A stretch of 62,460 bases of DNA from positions 854,443 through 916,902 of the forward strand of contig NZ_LT630337.1 in the NCBI RefSeq assembly GCF_900117315.1, in the 5' to 3' direction. Positions 46,843-55,519 of this stretch are shown here, piece by piece; position 1 is the stretch's first letter; every line of letters begins with the position of its first letter. The position numbers and the translations under genes are program-made. The stretch is from Bacillus massilinigeriensis. GTDB taxonomy: Bacteria; Bacillota; Bacilli; Bacillales; Cytobacillaceae. The notes below the pieces were generated by a model that was given only the letters and a program-made list of their open reading frames with translations, had not been told where the DNA came from and searched no databases.

Positions 46843-47763
46843 TTAAACATCATATGGATCAATATCCAGAAAAATGGGTGGTTGATCAAGAAATGGAGCA
46901 TGACAAACGATTTCCTCTTTTGTAAAGGGATGAGAAAGTTCTAATTTAACTGCATGTAATGCGGGCCTTCTGAAAAGCGTTTTACCACCATAGAGCTCGT
47001 CCCCAACAAGGGGATGCCCAATATGGCTTAAATGAGCACGAATTTGATGTGTTCTTCCTGTATCTAATGTGCATTGGATAAGAGTCATGTCTTTATTCAT
47101 ATACTTTTTCAATACAACAAAATTTGTAATGGCATCCTGTCCACTGTTCGACACTCTTCTTCTCGTTGCGTGATGGCGGTCTCTTCCAATCGGAAGATGA
47201 ATCGTTCCCTTCTTTTGTCTCAAAATACCATGTACGAGGGCGAGGTAGGTTCTCTTGATAAGTCTTTCTTCTAGCATTGAATCTAATATAGAACCAGCAA
47301 GGTCGTGCTTAGCAAAAAGAAGGGCTCCTGTAGTATCGCGATCTAGGCGATGAACATGCTTAACCTTAAGGGCTTCTCCCTGTGCTAATAGATGATAGGC
47401 AACAGCATTAGATAATGTATCCGTTTGATCAGGGCTATTAGGATGTGTATTAATATTTGCAGGCTTATTAGCAATGAGAAGATGGTCATCTTCAAATAAA
47501 ATGTTTATATCCATGTAATTTGGTTGTATTCCAAAATCTTTCTCTTCAAAAAGTTGAAGCTGGAGTACGTCATGCGTTTCTAATTCTTTTTGCCAGCTTG
47601 AATGACCTCCATTTACCTTAACCATTTTGTTCGTTCTAAAGTAGTGTATTTGCTTATTAGGCGCCCTCCAAACTTCTCTAAAAATCCTATCGACAGTAAA
47701 TCCCTTCCATTCATTTGGAATGGTCATTTCAAACCATTCTCCCCTTCGTTTTGTAGAAATCAT
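46843..47763 (-). CDS. RluA-family RNA pseudouridine synthase (YhcT-like)
   Basis: 306 aa. N-terminal S4-like RNA-binding part (about 15-75), then the pseudouridine synthase domain with catalytic Asp in VHRLDRDTTGALLFAKHD, and the closing block LDTGRTHQIRAHLSHIGHPLVGDELYGG. Isomerises uridine in rRNA or tRNA; target unknown. AAGGAG ribosome site. Divergent from yhcU, as in B. subtilis. Confidence 0.92.
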   Translation of the reverse strand: MISTKRRGEWFEMTIPNEWKGFTVDRIFREVWRAPNKQIHYFRTNKMVKVNGGHSSWQKELETHDVLQLQLFEEKDFGIQPNYMDINILFEDDHLLIANKPANINTHPNSPDQTDTLSNAVAYHLLAQGEALKVKHVHRLDRDTTGALLFAKHDLAGSILDSMLEERLIKRTYLALVHGILRQKKGTIHLPIGRDRHHATRRRVSNSGQDAITNFVVLKKYMNKDMTLIQCTLDTGRTHQIRAHLSHIGHPLVGDELYGGKTLFRRPALHAVKLELSHPFTKEEIVCHAPFLDQPPIFLDIDPYDV

Positions 47764-47945
47764 TTGGAAATTCTCCTTATGTATTAAGTATTTAGCTTAT
47801 TTTGTTTATGGACTAATAAAACGGTTTGATATACATCATGGTGGGTATAATTACCACCGTTTCTTATGCATTATATATGTTATTCTATTCTATATGTAAG
47901 GGTATATAAATAATTATATGGATTATTTTAAGGGTGGGTTTTTTT

Positions 47946-48344
47946 GTGAAGGTTGTTTATGCTTCTACTCCAGATCAAGAGAGAAAAGTTGAAGAACTGG
48001 TGCAGGAATTTTATACAAGTATTTTCCCAATTTACTTTTCAGACGAGGATATTAAAGAGTTTGAAAGGTTAAATGTATTGCAAACTTCTACTAGACATTT
48101 TGAATATTTTGGGACATTGAAGGAAGCTTTTCAAGTAATCGCTAGCTTACAAACCATAAAATTTATTTTGTTATCATCTGAGCCGAAAGATAAGTATGAA
48201 ACTCTTTATAGTAAAAATATCCAAATTTTAACAGACTTTGGGCTGTCATTTCCTTTTGAGTTTCAGCAATTTCTTGAGTCAAGGAATATGAAAAATGGTG
48301 TATTTAGTATTTATACGAAAGCTGCTAACGAACTTTTAATATAA
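47946..48344 (+). CDS. YhcU-family protein
   Basis: About 132 aa, soluble, acidic. It matches the YhcU/DUF5365 family by order (next to the RluA-type gene) and by the FPIYFSDEDIKEFERLNVLQ block. Function unknown. GTG 47946 is used because GGGTGGG lies upstream; a GTG four codons earlier is in frame. Terminator at 48351. Confidence 0.75.
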   Translation: MKVVYASTPDQERKVEELVQEFYTSIFPIYFSDEDIKEFERLNVLQTSTRHFEYFGTLKEAFQVIASLQTIKFILLSSEPKDKYETLYSKNIQILTDFGLSFPFEFQQFLESRNMKNGVFSIYTKAANELLI

Positions 48345-48350
48345 TAAGAT

Positions 48351-48377
48351 AGGCTGGTCTGCTTGACCAGCCTTTTG
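48351..48377. terminator. Terminator between yhcU and the thioredoxin-like gene
   Basis: Perfect stem AGGCTGGTC/GACCAGCCT, 5-nt loop, TTTT on the plus strand. Convergent genes share it. Confidence 0.75.
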
Positions 48378-48390
48378 ATATTTTATTTAT

Positions 48391-48861
48391 TTACTTACTG
48401 TTATTATTAAACCAAGATTCAAACTCTGCTTCCTCGTGATAACCCGTGATTCGAGCTGTTTCTTTTCCATCTTTATATTGAATGATTGTCGGTGTTTCTT
48501 CAACATGATAGTCATCCCAGCCTTGTTCAAATTCAAGAAGGTTATATTGTACTAAATTAATATCCATATCTTTTGCCAATGGAGCGACAATTGGGGTAGT
48601 CCTCTGACAATGAGGACATGTTGGACTGTAAAAATATACTGTTGTATCTTTTTTGTCTTTTAGAGCATTTGCAAGCTCATCAGGCAAGATGAGATTTTGA
48701 TAGTTTGGATCATCTAATTGTTCTACTGTTTCTGGATGTAAGGAGTCTTTACCATAAGGATTCTTTTCAGACACCTTTTCCTCATTCTGCATTTTTGTTA
48801 GAACTCCCACTGTCGCAAATAGAGCGATAATGACAACTAAAAAGATGATTATTTTTTTCAT
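48391..48861 (-). CDS. Membrane-anchored thioredoxin-like protein (BdbA/BdbD-like)
   Basis: 156 aa. N-terminal membrane anchor (about 4-24), then an extracytoplasmic thioredoxin domain with the active site CPHC (C82, C85) and cis-Pro in VEETPTIIQYKDG. Starts 1 nt from the stop of the bdbC gene, so the two are translationally linked. It would introduce or relay disulfides outside the membrane. Confidence 0.87.
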   Translation of the reverse strand: MKKIIIFLVVIIALFATVGVLTKMQNEEKVSEKNPYGKDSLHPETVEQLDDPNYQNLILPDELANALKDKKDTTVYFYSPTCPHCQRTTPIVAPLAKDMDINLVQYNLLEFEQGWDDYHVEETPTIIQYKDGKETARITGYHEEAEFESWFNNNSK

Positions 48862-48862
48862 C

Positions 48863-49300
48863 CTATTTCTCCCCTCGCGTATTTTTCCAAATGAGATAAC
48901 TACAGATAAAAATAATAATAAATGCTGTTAAGGCTAAAAAAGGAATAGTTATAAATCCAAACCAATTGATATATTGACCAGTACATGGTACTCTCCCACA
49001 GGCAGGTGCTGTGTCAGCAATAAAGGAAATCTTTTGAAGAGAATAATGATAAAGAGAAATACCAGCTCCAATAATTGATAAAATCATTGAATAGAAAGAA
49101 ATTCGATAGTCTTTTTTAACCACAGCTATTCCGAGAATTACGACAAATGGGTACATCAAAATTCGTTGATACCAGCAAAGTTCGCAAGGCTCATATTGAC
49201 GGATTTCTGAAAAATATAGACTACCAAACATGGCAATAACAGAGGCCGCCCATGATAAAAATAGCAGATTTTCCCGCTGATCCTTATTTGATGGTTTCAT
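48863..49300 (-). CDS. bdbC: Thiol-disulfide oxidoreductase, DsbB/BdbC family
   Basis: 145 aa with four spans. Quinone-linked disulfide pair C39/C42 (CELC) and the second pair C101/C106 (ACGRVPCTG). Reoxidises the partner thioredoxin encoded directly downstream using membrane quinone. AAAGGAG ribosome site. Length and motifs standard. Confidence 0.9.
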   Translation of the reverse strand: MKPSNKDQRENLLFLSWAASVIAMFGSLYFSEIRQYEPCELCWYQRILMYPFVVILGIAVVKKDYRISFYSMILSIIGAGISLYHYSLQKISFIADTAPACGRVPCTGQYINWFGFITIPFLALTAFIIIFICSYLIWKNTRGEK

Positions 49301-49542
49301 ATTGGTCTCCTTTTAAGTTATTATAGAATTGGCAAATCATACAAAAAATGGATAGATATTTATATTCTTTAATACCTATAAAAATAGTATGAAAATTGCT
49401 CTTCATTATTCAAATATATTACCACACATTTATGCTAGAAAATAGTAATAAGTAATTCCCGATGGGGACTTTTTATCAGTCATTTTCATGTAAATTAAAT
49501 ATATAATGTATAGATTGAATTGATGGAATTGGAGGAGTAGCA

Positions 49543-51279
49543 ATGGTTTGGAGAAGAAAAGTAGAAAAGTGGCAGCATTTTGGAGACTTAGATCAGGAAA
49601 TGAGACTGGAATTAGAGTCCATTCTTTCAGATGAAAAACTCCTAGAGGATGCCTTTTATAAAAATTTAGAATTTGGTACAGGTGGTATGCGAGGGGAGAT
49701 AGGTGTTGGAACCAATCGCATGAATGTTTACACCATTCGTAAGGCCACAGCTGGTCTAGCCTCTTACATAGAATCATTCGGTGAAGATGCAAAAAGAAGA
49801 GGAGTAGTTATTGCATATGATTCTCGATATAAATCCAGAGAATTTGCTATGGAAGCAGCAAAAACTTTGTCCACAAGAGGAATCCAAACCTATGTTTTTG
49901 ATGAATTAAGACCAACTCCTGAGCTGTCTTTTGCCCTTCGATATTTACAGGCGTTTTCAGGAATTGTCATTACTGCCAGTCATAATCCACCTGAATATAA
50001 TGGGTATAAGGTTTATGGTCCAGATGGTGGACAAGTCCCACCGTTCGATGCAGATATCATCATTACAAAGGTAAATGAGATAGAGGATGAACTCTTAATT
50101 GAGGTGGCGGATGAAGAGGATTTGATAAAGAAAGGTCTTATTCATATCATTGGTATGGAAATTGACCAAGCTTATATTGAAAAGCTAAAAACTGTTTCCG
50201 AAAATCCGAATATTGCTCAAGAATCCGATATTCAAATCGTTTTTACTCCTCTTCACGGTACGGGGAACAAACCTCTCAGAAATGCTCTACACTCTCTTCA
50301 ATATCGCAATGTCCATGTAGTTCCAGAGCAAGAGCAACCGGATCCAGCCTTTTCTACTGTTAAAAGTCCAAATCCTGAAGAACACGCTGCATTTGAACTA
50401 GCGATCAAAAAAGGAAAAGAAGTGAATGGGGACATATTAATTGCAACCGATCCAGATGCAGATCGTCTAGGAATTGCTGTGAAAAATGAGGAAGGTGAAT
50501 ATGTCGTTCTCACAGGGAATCAAACAGGAGCATTAATGCTACATTATCTTTTAACTGAAAAAAAGAAAAAGGGTAGTCTTCCTTCAAATGGAGTTATGCT
50601 AAAAACAATTGTTACCTCAGAGCTTGGTCGTGCCATTGCCTCCTCATTTGATGTGGAAACCGTTGATGTTTTAACAGGGTTTAAGTTTATTGCAGAAAAA
50701 ATTAAGGAATATGAGCAGAATAGCAATTACTCCTTCCTATTTGGCTATGAGGAGAGTTACGGATATTTAATCGCTGATTTTGCAAGGGATAAGGATGCCA
50801 TTCAGGCAGCAATCCTTTCTACCGAGGCCTGTGCTTTTTATAAAATGCAAGGCATGACTTTGTACCAAGCGTTAATTTCTATATTTGATGAGTATGGCTA
50901 CTTCCTTGAGGGGCAACGTTCACTTACGTTAAAAGGGAAAATGGGGTCTCAGTTAATAGAGAGGTTATTATCCTCCTTTAGAGAAAATCCATTGGGACAA
51001 TTGGGTGAAAAGAAGGTTATTAAAAGTGAGGATTATTTATCTGGTGTTCGTCATAATTATGATGGGGGTATGGAGACAATCCATCTTCCAAAGTCCAATG
51101 TAATCAAATATTTCTTAGATGATGGTTCTTGGATTTGCATTCGTCCTTCTGGAACCGAACCAAAAATTAAATTTTATTTTGGTATAAAAGAAAGCTCATT
51201 AGAAGGAAGCAAATTAGCTTTGCAAAACATTGAAAAACAATTTATGGAGTTAATTGACATAAGATTGAATGAGTTATAA
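49543..51279 (+). CDS. pgcA: Alpha-phosphoglucomutase
   Basis: 578 aa phosphohexomutase. Phosphoserine in [17 protein letters not shown], metal loop DPDADRLG, sugar-ring motif GYEESYGY, phosphate-binding [13 protein letters not shown]. Interconverts glucose-1-P and glucose-6-P for UDP-glucose, wall teichoic acid and lipid anchors. Same position as pgcA (yhxB) of B. subtilis. GGAGGAG ribosome site. Confidence 0.95.
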   Translation: MVWRRKVEKWQHFGDLDQEMRLELESILSDEKLLEDAFYKNLEFGTGGMRGEIGVGTNRMNVYTIRKATAGLASYIESFGEDAKRRGVVIAYDSRYKSREFAMEAAKTLSTRGIQTYVFDELRPTPELSFALRYLQAFSGIVITASHNPPEYNGYKVYGPDGGQVPPFDADIIITKVNEIEDELLIEVADEEDLIKKGLIHIIGMEIDQAYIEKLKTVSENPNIAQESDIQIVFTPLHGTGNKPLRNALHSLQYRNVHVVPEQEQPDPAFSTVKSPNPEEHAAFELAIKKGKEVNGDILIATDPDADRLGIAVKNEEGEYVVLTGNQTGALMLHYLLTEKKKKGSLPSNGVMLKTIVTSELGRAIASSFDVETVDVLTGFKFIAEKIKEYEQNSNYSFLFGYEESYGYLIADFARDKDAIQAAILSTEACAFYKMQGMTLYQALISIFDEYGYFLEGQRSLTLKGKMGSQLIERLLSSFRENPLGQLGEKKVIKSEDYLSGVRHNYDGGMETIHLPKSNVIKYFLDDGSWICIRPSGTEPKIKFYFGIKESSLEGSKLALQNIEKQFMELIDIRLNEL

Positions 51280-51343
51280 ACATAGAATTTGACAGGCTGT
51301 TCAATTATTGTGCCTTTATAAACCTTCACTATAAGTGATGAAA

Positions 51344-51373
51344 AAACACGGCTCTTAAAAGGCCGTGTTTTTA
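51344..51373. terminator. Bidirectional terminator
   Basis: AAACACGGC/GCCGTGTTT with T/A runs on both sides between pgcA and the convergent YhdB-type gene. Confidence 0.8.
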
Positions 51374-51393
51374 ATTAGTGGAATTCTTGTGTG

Positions 51394-51651
51394 TTAGGTT
51401 GTGCTGTAGTAATATGCTGTATCCAGCTCTTCTTCAGTTGATAATTCATTTGCATGGTCGATGTATCGGAGTAATGAATATAGCTTTTTCTCGATGACGG
51501 AATAATCCTTTTCAAAATTATAGGCATGCAGGAAATGCTCTATTTTTTTTGAAAGGAAATGGTCTTTTGTCCTTACCATGAGTATTAGCAAATTGTCCCA
51601 TTCAGATCTATGTGTATAATACAATGCTCGGTCATAATCTACTCTGCTCAT
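51394..51651 (-). CDS. yhdB: YhdB-family protein
   Basis: 85 aa, charged and helical, with no motif of known function. Opens VDYDRALYYTHRSEWDNLL and ends in ELDTAYYYST. The position between pgcA and the DUF3889/spoVR genes matches YhdB. AAGGAGGAG ribosome site. Confidence 0.75.
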   Translation of the reverse strand: MSRVDYDRALYYTHRSEWDNLLILMVRTKDHFLSKKIEHFLHAYNFEKDYSVIEKKLYSLLRYIDHANELSTEEELDTAYYYSTT

Positions 51652-51825
51652 TATTTTCTCTCCTCCTTTTTAAGGAGTTGAAAATAGTATATGAGTGACG
51701 GAGAAAAAAACATACAGAAAATGTTGGTCTCGTTGATTTATAAGGATTATCAGTTATTTCCTGAATAAAAGGAAATAGATCAAGCAATATTATAATCGCA
51801 AAAGAATCTATAAACGGGGTATTAG

Positions 51826-52830
51826 ATGAAAAGGATGTATCTAGTTCTTACGCTAATTTATTTCTTTTCTCCTCATACTTCCTTTGCAAATGAATCTTTT
51901 ATTAATCATAAGCAAGTGTACTCGTATAGGGTTTTAGAGCAAGATATTAAGCAGTTAGAAAAACAATATGGGGATGTTATTCGAGTCACTTCGATTGGAA
52001 GGTCATATTTAGGCAGGGAATTATGGGCAATAAAGCTTGGAAAGGGAAACAGCAATATTCTAATGATTGGTTCCCATCATGGTAGAGAGTGGATGACGAC
52101 ATCGATATTGATGAAGATGCTTGAAGAATATGCAAAGGCCTATCAAAAAGGGACGAATTACGGGAGTCACTCCGATAAATTATTAGACAAGGTTTCCATT
52201 TGGTTTGTTCCTATGTTAAATCCAGATGGGGTTATGATTCAGCAGAATGGAATAGAAGATTTCTCTTTTATCAGGCGATGGAAACTAAAAAGAATGAATG
52301 AAGGATCAAATGATTTTGCAAGGTGGAAGGCTAATGCTAAAGGGATTGATTTAAACAGGCAATATCCGTCAGGATGGGAACAAATAAAGGCTGGGCCGAC
52401 TAAACCTTATTACCAATTTTATAAAGGGAAAAAGCCGTTACAGGCAAGGGAGGTAGTAGCGATTACTCATTTCACTAAAAAAGTGAAGCCGACTATTGCT
52501 GTTGCTTACCACTCGTCGGGCAGAGAAGTTTTTTGGAATTATAAAAATGGAAAAAACCTTGAGAGAGATCGTCGGATTGCAGAAAAGGTGGCAAAAACTA
52601 CAAAATATCAATTAAGTAAGCCATCAAAGAATGCAACAGGTGCGGGTTATACAGATTGGTTTATCACCAATTTCCATCTTCCTGCAATAACAATAGAAAT
52701 TTGCCCTTTTGTAAAGGAAACCAGTCCACCCTTGTCATTATTTGAAGAAGAGTGGGAACGAAATCGAGAGGTTGGATTTATTTTAATTAAAGAGGCATCG
52801 AATATTCCAAACAACAATAACAAAAAATAG
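51826..52830 (+). CDS. Secreted M14 zinc carboxypeptidase
   Basis: 334 aa. Signal peptide of about 21 residues (hydrophobic core, then SFANE). M14 zinc ligands H85-G-R-E88 in GSHHGREWM and a His in AVAYHSSG; catalytic Glu in AITIEICPF. Likely trims peptides or peptidoglycan stems (gamma-D-glutamyl peptidase-like). Followed 31 nt later by the DUF3889 gene. Confidence 0.9.
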   Translation: MKRMYLVLTLIYFFSPHTSFANESFINHKQVYSYRVLEQDIKQLEKQYGDVIRVTSIGRSYLGRELWAIKLGKGNSNILMIGSHHGREWMTTSILMKMLEEYAKAYQKGTNYGSHSDKLLDKVSIWFVPMLNPDGVMIQQNGIEDFSFIRRWKLKRMNEGSNDFARWKANAKGIDLNRQYPSGWEQIKAGPTKPYYQFYKGKKPLQAREVVAITHFTKKVKPTIAVAYHSSGREVFWNYKNGKNLERDRRIAEKVAKTTKYQLSKPSKNATGAGYTDWFITNFHLPAITIEICPFVKETSPPLSLFEEEWERNREVGFILIKEASNIPNNNNKK

Positions 52831-52861
52831 AAGTAAAATGACTTAATTACAGGAGGATACG

Positions 52862-53182
52862 ATGAAAAAAAATATCTTCTCGATGACTATGTTAATCAGT
52901 CTTTTACTTTCCTTCCATTCCATGAACACTCTGGCTCAAAAACCGGATTATGAAAAATATGGGAGAATTGCCATATCTGTTGTAAAAGAGGATTATCCAG
53001 GTCAGGATATAGTAGAGTACCAATATATGGGGAGGCAAAAGGTATCAAACAGTGAGGTAATGGACAACTTCCGTTTTGAGGTTCTCGAAAATAAAAAGCC
53101 GAAATTTGTTTTGGTTAAGATTATTCATAATCTTAATAACGAAAAGTTGTTAAACCTGTCAGTAGAAGAGACGGATAAATAG
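52862..53182 (+). CDS. Secreted DUF3889 protein (YhdC-like)
   Basis: 106 aa. Signal peptide (cleavage near LAQ, about 25) followed by a compact domain opening YEKYGRIAISVVKEDYPGQDIVEYQYMGR. Exported small protein of unknown role; CAGGAGG ribosome site. Probably cotranscribed with the carboxypeptidase. Neighbours match YhdC in B. subtilis. Confidence 0.8.
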   Translation: MKKNIFSMTMLISLLLSFHSMNTLAQKPDYEKYGRIAISVVKEDYPGQDIVEYQYMGRQKVSNSEVMDNFRFEVLENKKPKFVLVKIIHNLNNEKLLNLSVEETDK

Positions 53183-53325
53183 GTGAGGGATTAGAGAAAA
53201 AGTGAAGGTCATTTACCTTTGCTTTTTTTTGATATTGGAAGGGGAATAAGTTCGAATTTCAAAAATCATCATTTACACATCCCCCTCATACATTGTGATA
53301 AAGGAACTTTAAGGGGGAGCTGCGA

Positions 53326-54741
53326 ATGCGTGAAGAGGATCGTAATGCCCTGCAGTATGCTATTAAAGAAATTACTGAAATAGCAGATAGTTTTGGTTTA
53401 GATTATTACCCAATGAGGTATGAAATTTGTCCGGCTGATATTATTTATACCTTTGGTGCCTATGGTATGCCAACGCGATTTTCCCACTGGAGCTTTGGAA
53501 AACAATTTCATAAAATGAAGATTCATTATGATCTTGGTTTATCGAAAATTTATGAGTTAGTCATTAACTCAAATCCATGTTATGCATTTTTGCTTGATTC
53601 GAATTCGCTTATTCAAAATAAATTAATTGTTGCCCATGTTTTAGCTCACTGTGACTTTTTTAAAAATAATGTTCGTTTCCAAAATACAAAACGTGATATG
53701 GTCGAGAGTATGGCAGCGACGGCTGAGCGAATTCGCAAATATGAAATAGAGCATGGCAAGCTTGAAGTTGAGACATTTTTGGATGCGGTTTTAGCCATTG
53801 AAGAACATATTGATCCTTCTTTAATGAGGCCGAAGCTATCTTGGAGCTTAGAGGATGACCCTTTTGAAGAGGAAGAGATTGCGCAATCCAGCCCATATGA
53901 TGAACTTTGGGGATTGGATGGTGGAAATAATCAAAGGCAAGAAAGGAAAAAGAAAGTTAAAAAATTTCCTCCACAGCCTGAAAAGGATCTGCTGTTATTC
54001 ATAGAATCATATAGTCGTGAGCTTTCAGATTGGCAACGAGATATTTTGACCATGATGCGGGAGGAAATGCTCTATTTTTGGCCACAGCTAGAAACAAAAA
54101 TTATGAACGAAGGCTGGGCGTCCTACTGGCATCAAAGGATTCTTCGAGAGATGGATTTAACCTCTGCTGAGTCGATAGAATTTGCAAAATTAAATGCAGG
54201 AGTGGTTCAGCCGTCCCGAACAGGTATTAACCCATACTATTTGGGGTTAAAAATCTATGAGGATATTGAAGAACGATACAATAATCCAACAGAAGAAATG
54301 AAAAAACGCGGAGTGAAGCCAGGATCAGGTCGTGAAAAAATATTTGAGGTACGTGAAATTGAATCAGATATCTCTTTTCTACGCAACTACTTAACGAAAG
54401 ATTTAGTCTATCGAGAGGATATGTATTTATTCCAAAAACAGGGGAAAGACTATAAAATTGTTGATAAGGCTTGGGAGCAGGTAAGAGATCAATTAGTAGG
54501 TATGCGGGTAAATGGAGGATTTCCATATATTACCGTTACCGATGGAGACTATCAAAAAAACGGTGAGCTATATTTAAAACACTGGTATGAAGATATCGAA
54601 TTGGATGTTAAGTATTTGGAAAAGGTTCTTCCTTATATACATCAGCTATGGGGAAGGGGAGTTCATCTGGAGACAGTTATAGAGGGGAAAAATATGCTGT
54701 TTACTTATGATGGGAAAAGCATTCATAGAAAATATTTATAA
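53326..54741 (+). CDS. spoVR: SpoVR family protein
   Basis: 471 aa, full length. Signature [32 protein letters not shown] near 26-60, [12 protein letters not shown], and [13 protein letters not shown]. Involved in spore cortex formation in B. subtilis; function unknown biochemically; YcgB is the E. coli relative and partner family of YeaG/YeaH. GGGGGAG ribosome site. Terminator at 54749. Confidence 0.95.
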   Translation: MREEDRNALQYAIKEITEIADSFGLDYYPMRYEICPADIIYTFGAYGMPTRFSHWSFGKQFHKMKIHYDLGLSKIYELVINSNPCYAFLLDSNSLIQNKLIVAHVLAHCDFFKNNVRFQNTKRDMVESMAATAERIRKYEIEHGKLEVETFLDAVLAIEEHIDPSLMRPKLSWSLEDDPFEEEEIAQSSPYDELWGLDGGNNQRQERKKKVKKFPPQPEKDLLLFIESYSRELSDWQRDILTMMREEMLYFWPQLETKIMNEGWASYWHQRILREMDLTSAESIEFAKLNAGVVQPSRTGINPYYLGLKIYEDIEERYNNPTEEMKKRGVKPGSGREKIFEVREIESDISFLRNYLTKDLVYREDMYLFQKQGKDYKIVDKAWEQVRDQLVGMRVNGGFPYITVTDGDYQKNGELYLKHWYEDIELDVKYLEKVLPYIHQLWGRGVHLETVIEGKNMLFTYDGKSIHRKYL

Positions 54742-54748
54742 TGATTAA

Positions 54749-54779
54749 AAAGCAGGGGAATACTCCTGCTTTTTTTTTG
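54749..54779. terminator. Bidirectional terminator after spoVR
   Basis: AAAGCAGG/CCTGCTTT, 8-nt loop, long T run on the plus side and A run on the other. It also directly follows the minus-strand ORF at 54793. Confidence 0.8.
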
Positions 54780-54792
54780 GAATTTAGTAACC

Positions 54793-55050
54793 TCAGCAAA
54801 AAAAGGTTAATCCTTCTTCGATTAACTCTCCAGTTTGGAAGCTGCCCTTAACCGAAATAAGCAATAGTTCATAAATACTAATAATTATTAGGGTTAATGC
54901 AAGTTTGTCATAAAGTAACTCTCCCAAAGGCTTCATTCTCCGTTTATATTTAGGCTTTGACATCAGTAACAACGTCCTAAAAGGAATCATATTTTGTTGA
55001 AGAGAGTACATGAAATATCTGATGAGTTTAATGCCCAATCTGATTGTCAT
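54793..55050 (-). CDS. Small membrane-protein ORF divergent from the bacteriocin precursor
   Basis: 85 aa if started at 55050, where GGAGAG lies 9 nt upstream. Basic middle region (KPKYKRRMK) followed by one strong span (LALTLIIISIYELLLI) and a polar C-terminus. No family recognised. It ends at a bidirectional terminator and starts 63 nt from the precursor gene, so it is well placed to be an immunity or accessory gene for the peptide. It could be noncoding; evidence is the ribosome site, terminator and span. Confidence 0.45.
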   Translation of the reverse strand: MTIRLGIKLIRYFMYSLQQNMIPFRTLLLMSKPKYKRRMKPLGELLYDKLALTLIIISIYELLLISVKGSFQTGELIEEGLTFFC

Positions 55051-55113
55051 TTCATTCAGCTCTCCGTCAGGTGTCGGTTGAACCTGATAATTAAATATAA
55101 AGGAGTAGAAAAC

Positions 55114-55365
55114 ATGTATAATCTTCAAAATCAATTACAAAGCTTGGAAATGGACCCATACCAAGTTGGCGAGTTAAATCATCTGGATCCTTATGGTGAG
55201 AATGAACGTCTAATTGGTATTTACGGAGGCTTTGGTCGTTGCGGAGGCTTTGGCCGTTGTGGAGGCTTTCATCGTTGTGGCGGCTTTAGTTGCTTTAGCT
55301 GTTTTAGTTGTTTCAGTTGTTCTAACTGTTTTAGATGTCATAGTTGCTTCCGCTGTTGGGGTTAA
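55114..55365 (+). CDS. LAP/TOMM precursor peptide (heterocycloanthracin/sonorensin-like)
   Basis: 83 aa. Leader about 1-38 (acidic, LQSLEMDPYQVGELNHLDP), then a Cys-rich core with 11 cysteines: three GGF(G/H)RC units, four FSC units, and SNC, FRC, HSC, FRC, closing WG. Enzymes encoded just downstream convert Cys (and adjacent Ser) to azol(in)es. An AAAGGAG site sets ATG 55114; the upstream in-frame start at 54994 has none. A terminator (55403) after it should keep precursor mRNA high relative to enzymes. Tandem 18-bp DNA repeats underlie the GGF units. Confidence 0.9.
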   Translation: MYNLQNQLQSLEMDPYQVGELNHLDPYGENERLIGIYGGFGRCGGFGRCGGFHRCGGFSCFSCFSCFSCSNCFRCHSCFRCWG

Positions 55366-55402
55366 TCGTTTACTCAAAATTTAAGTGAATTATGATAATA
55401 AG

Positions 55403-55437
55403 GTGCCCTTGTATAAATATAGCAAGGGCACTACTTT
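55403..55437 (+). terminator. Terminator between the precursor and the maturation genes
   Basis: GTGCCCTTG/CAAGGGCAC with an 11-nt loop and then TACTTTTTG. Partial readthrough would set a high precursor-to-enzyme ratio. Confidence 0.75.
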
Positions 55438-55519
55438 TTGGGCTATTCATAAGGGACAAATAAAATTACATAGAATGGTAATGCATAGCTAGAATCGATT
55501 AGAAATAAGGAGGAATTGA

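Noticed and set aside
54994-55113. Upstream start adding 40 residues to the LAP precursor
   Set aside because: No ribosome site, and it would run through the promoter region; AAAGGAG before 55114 is clear.
55210-55350. Repeats of about 18 bp in the LAP core, briefly considered as a CRISPR-like array
   Set aside because: They are contiguous coding repeats without unique spacers; no cas genes and no other array in the window.
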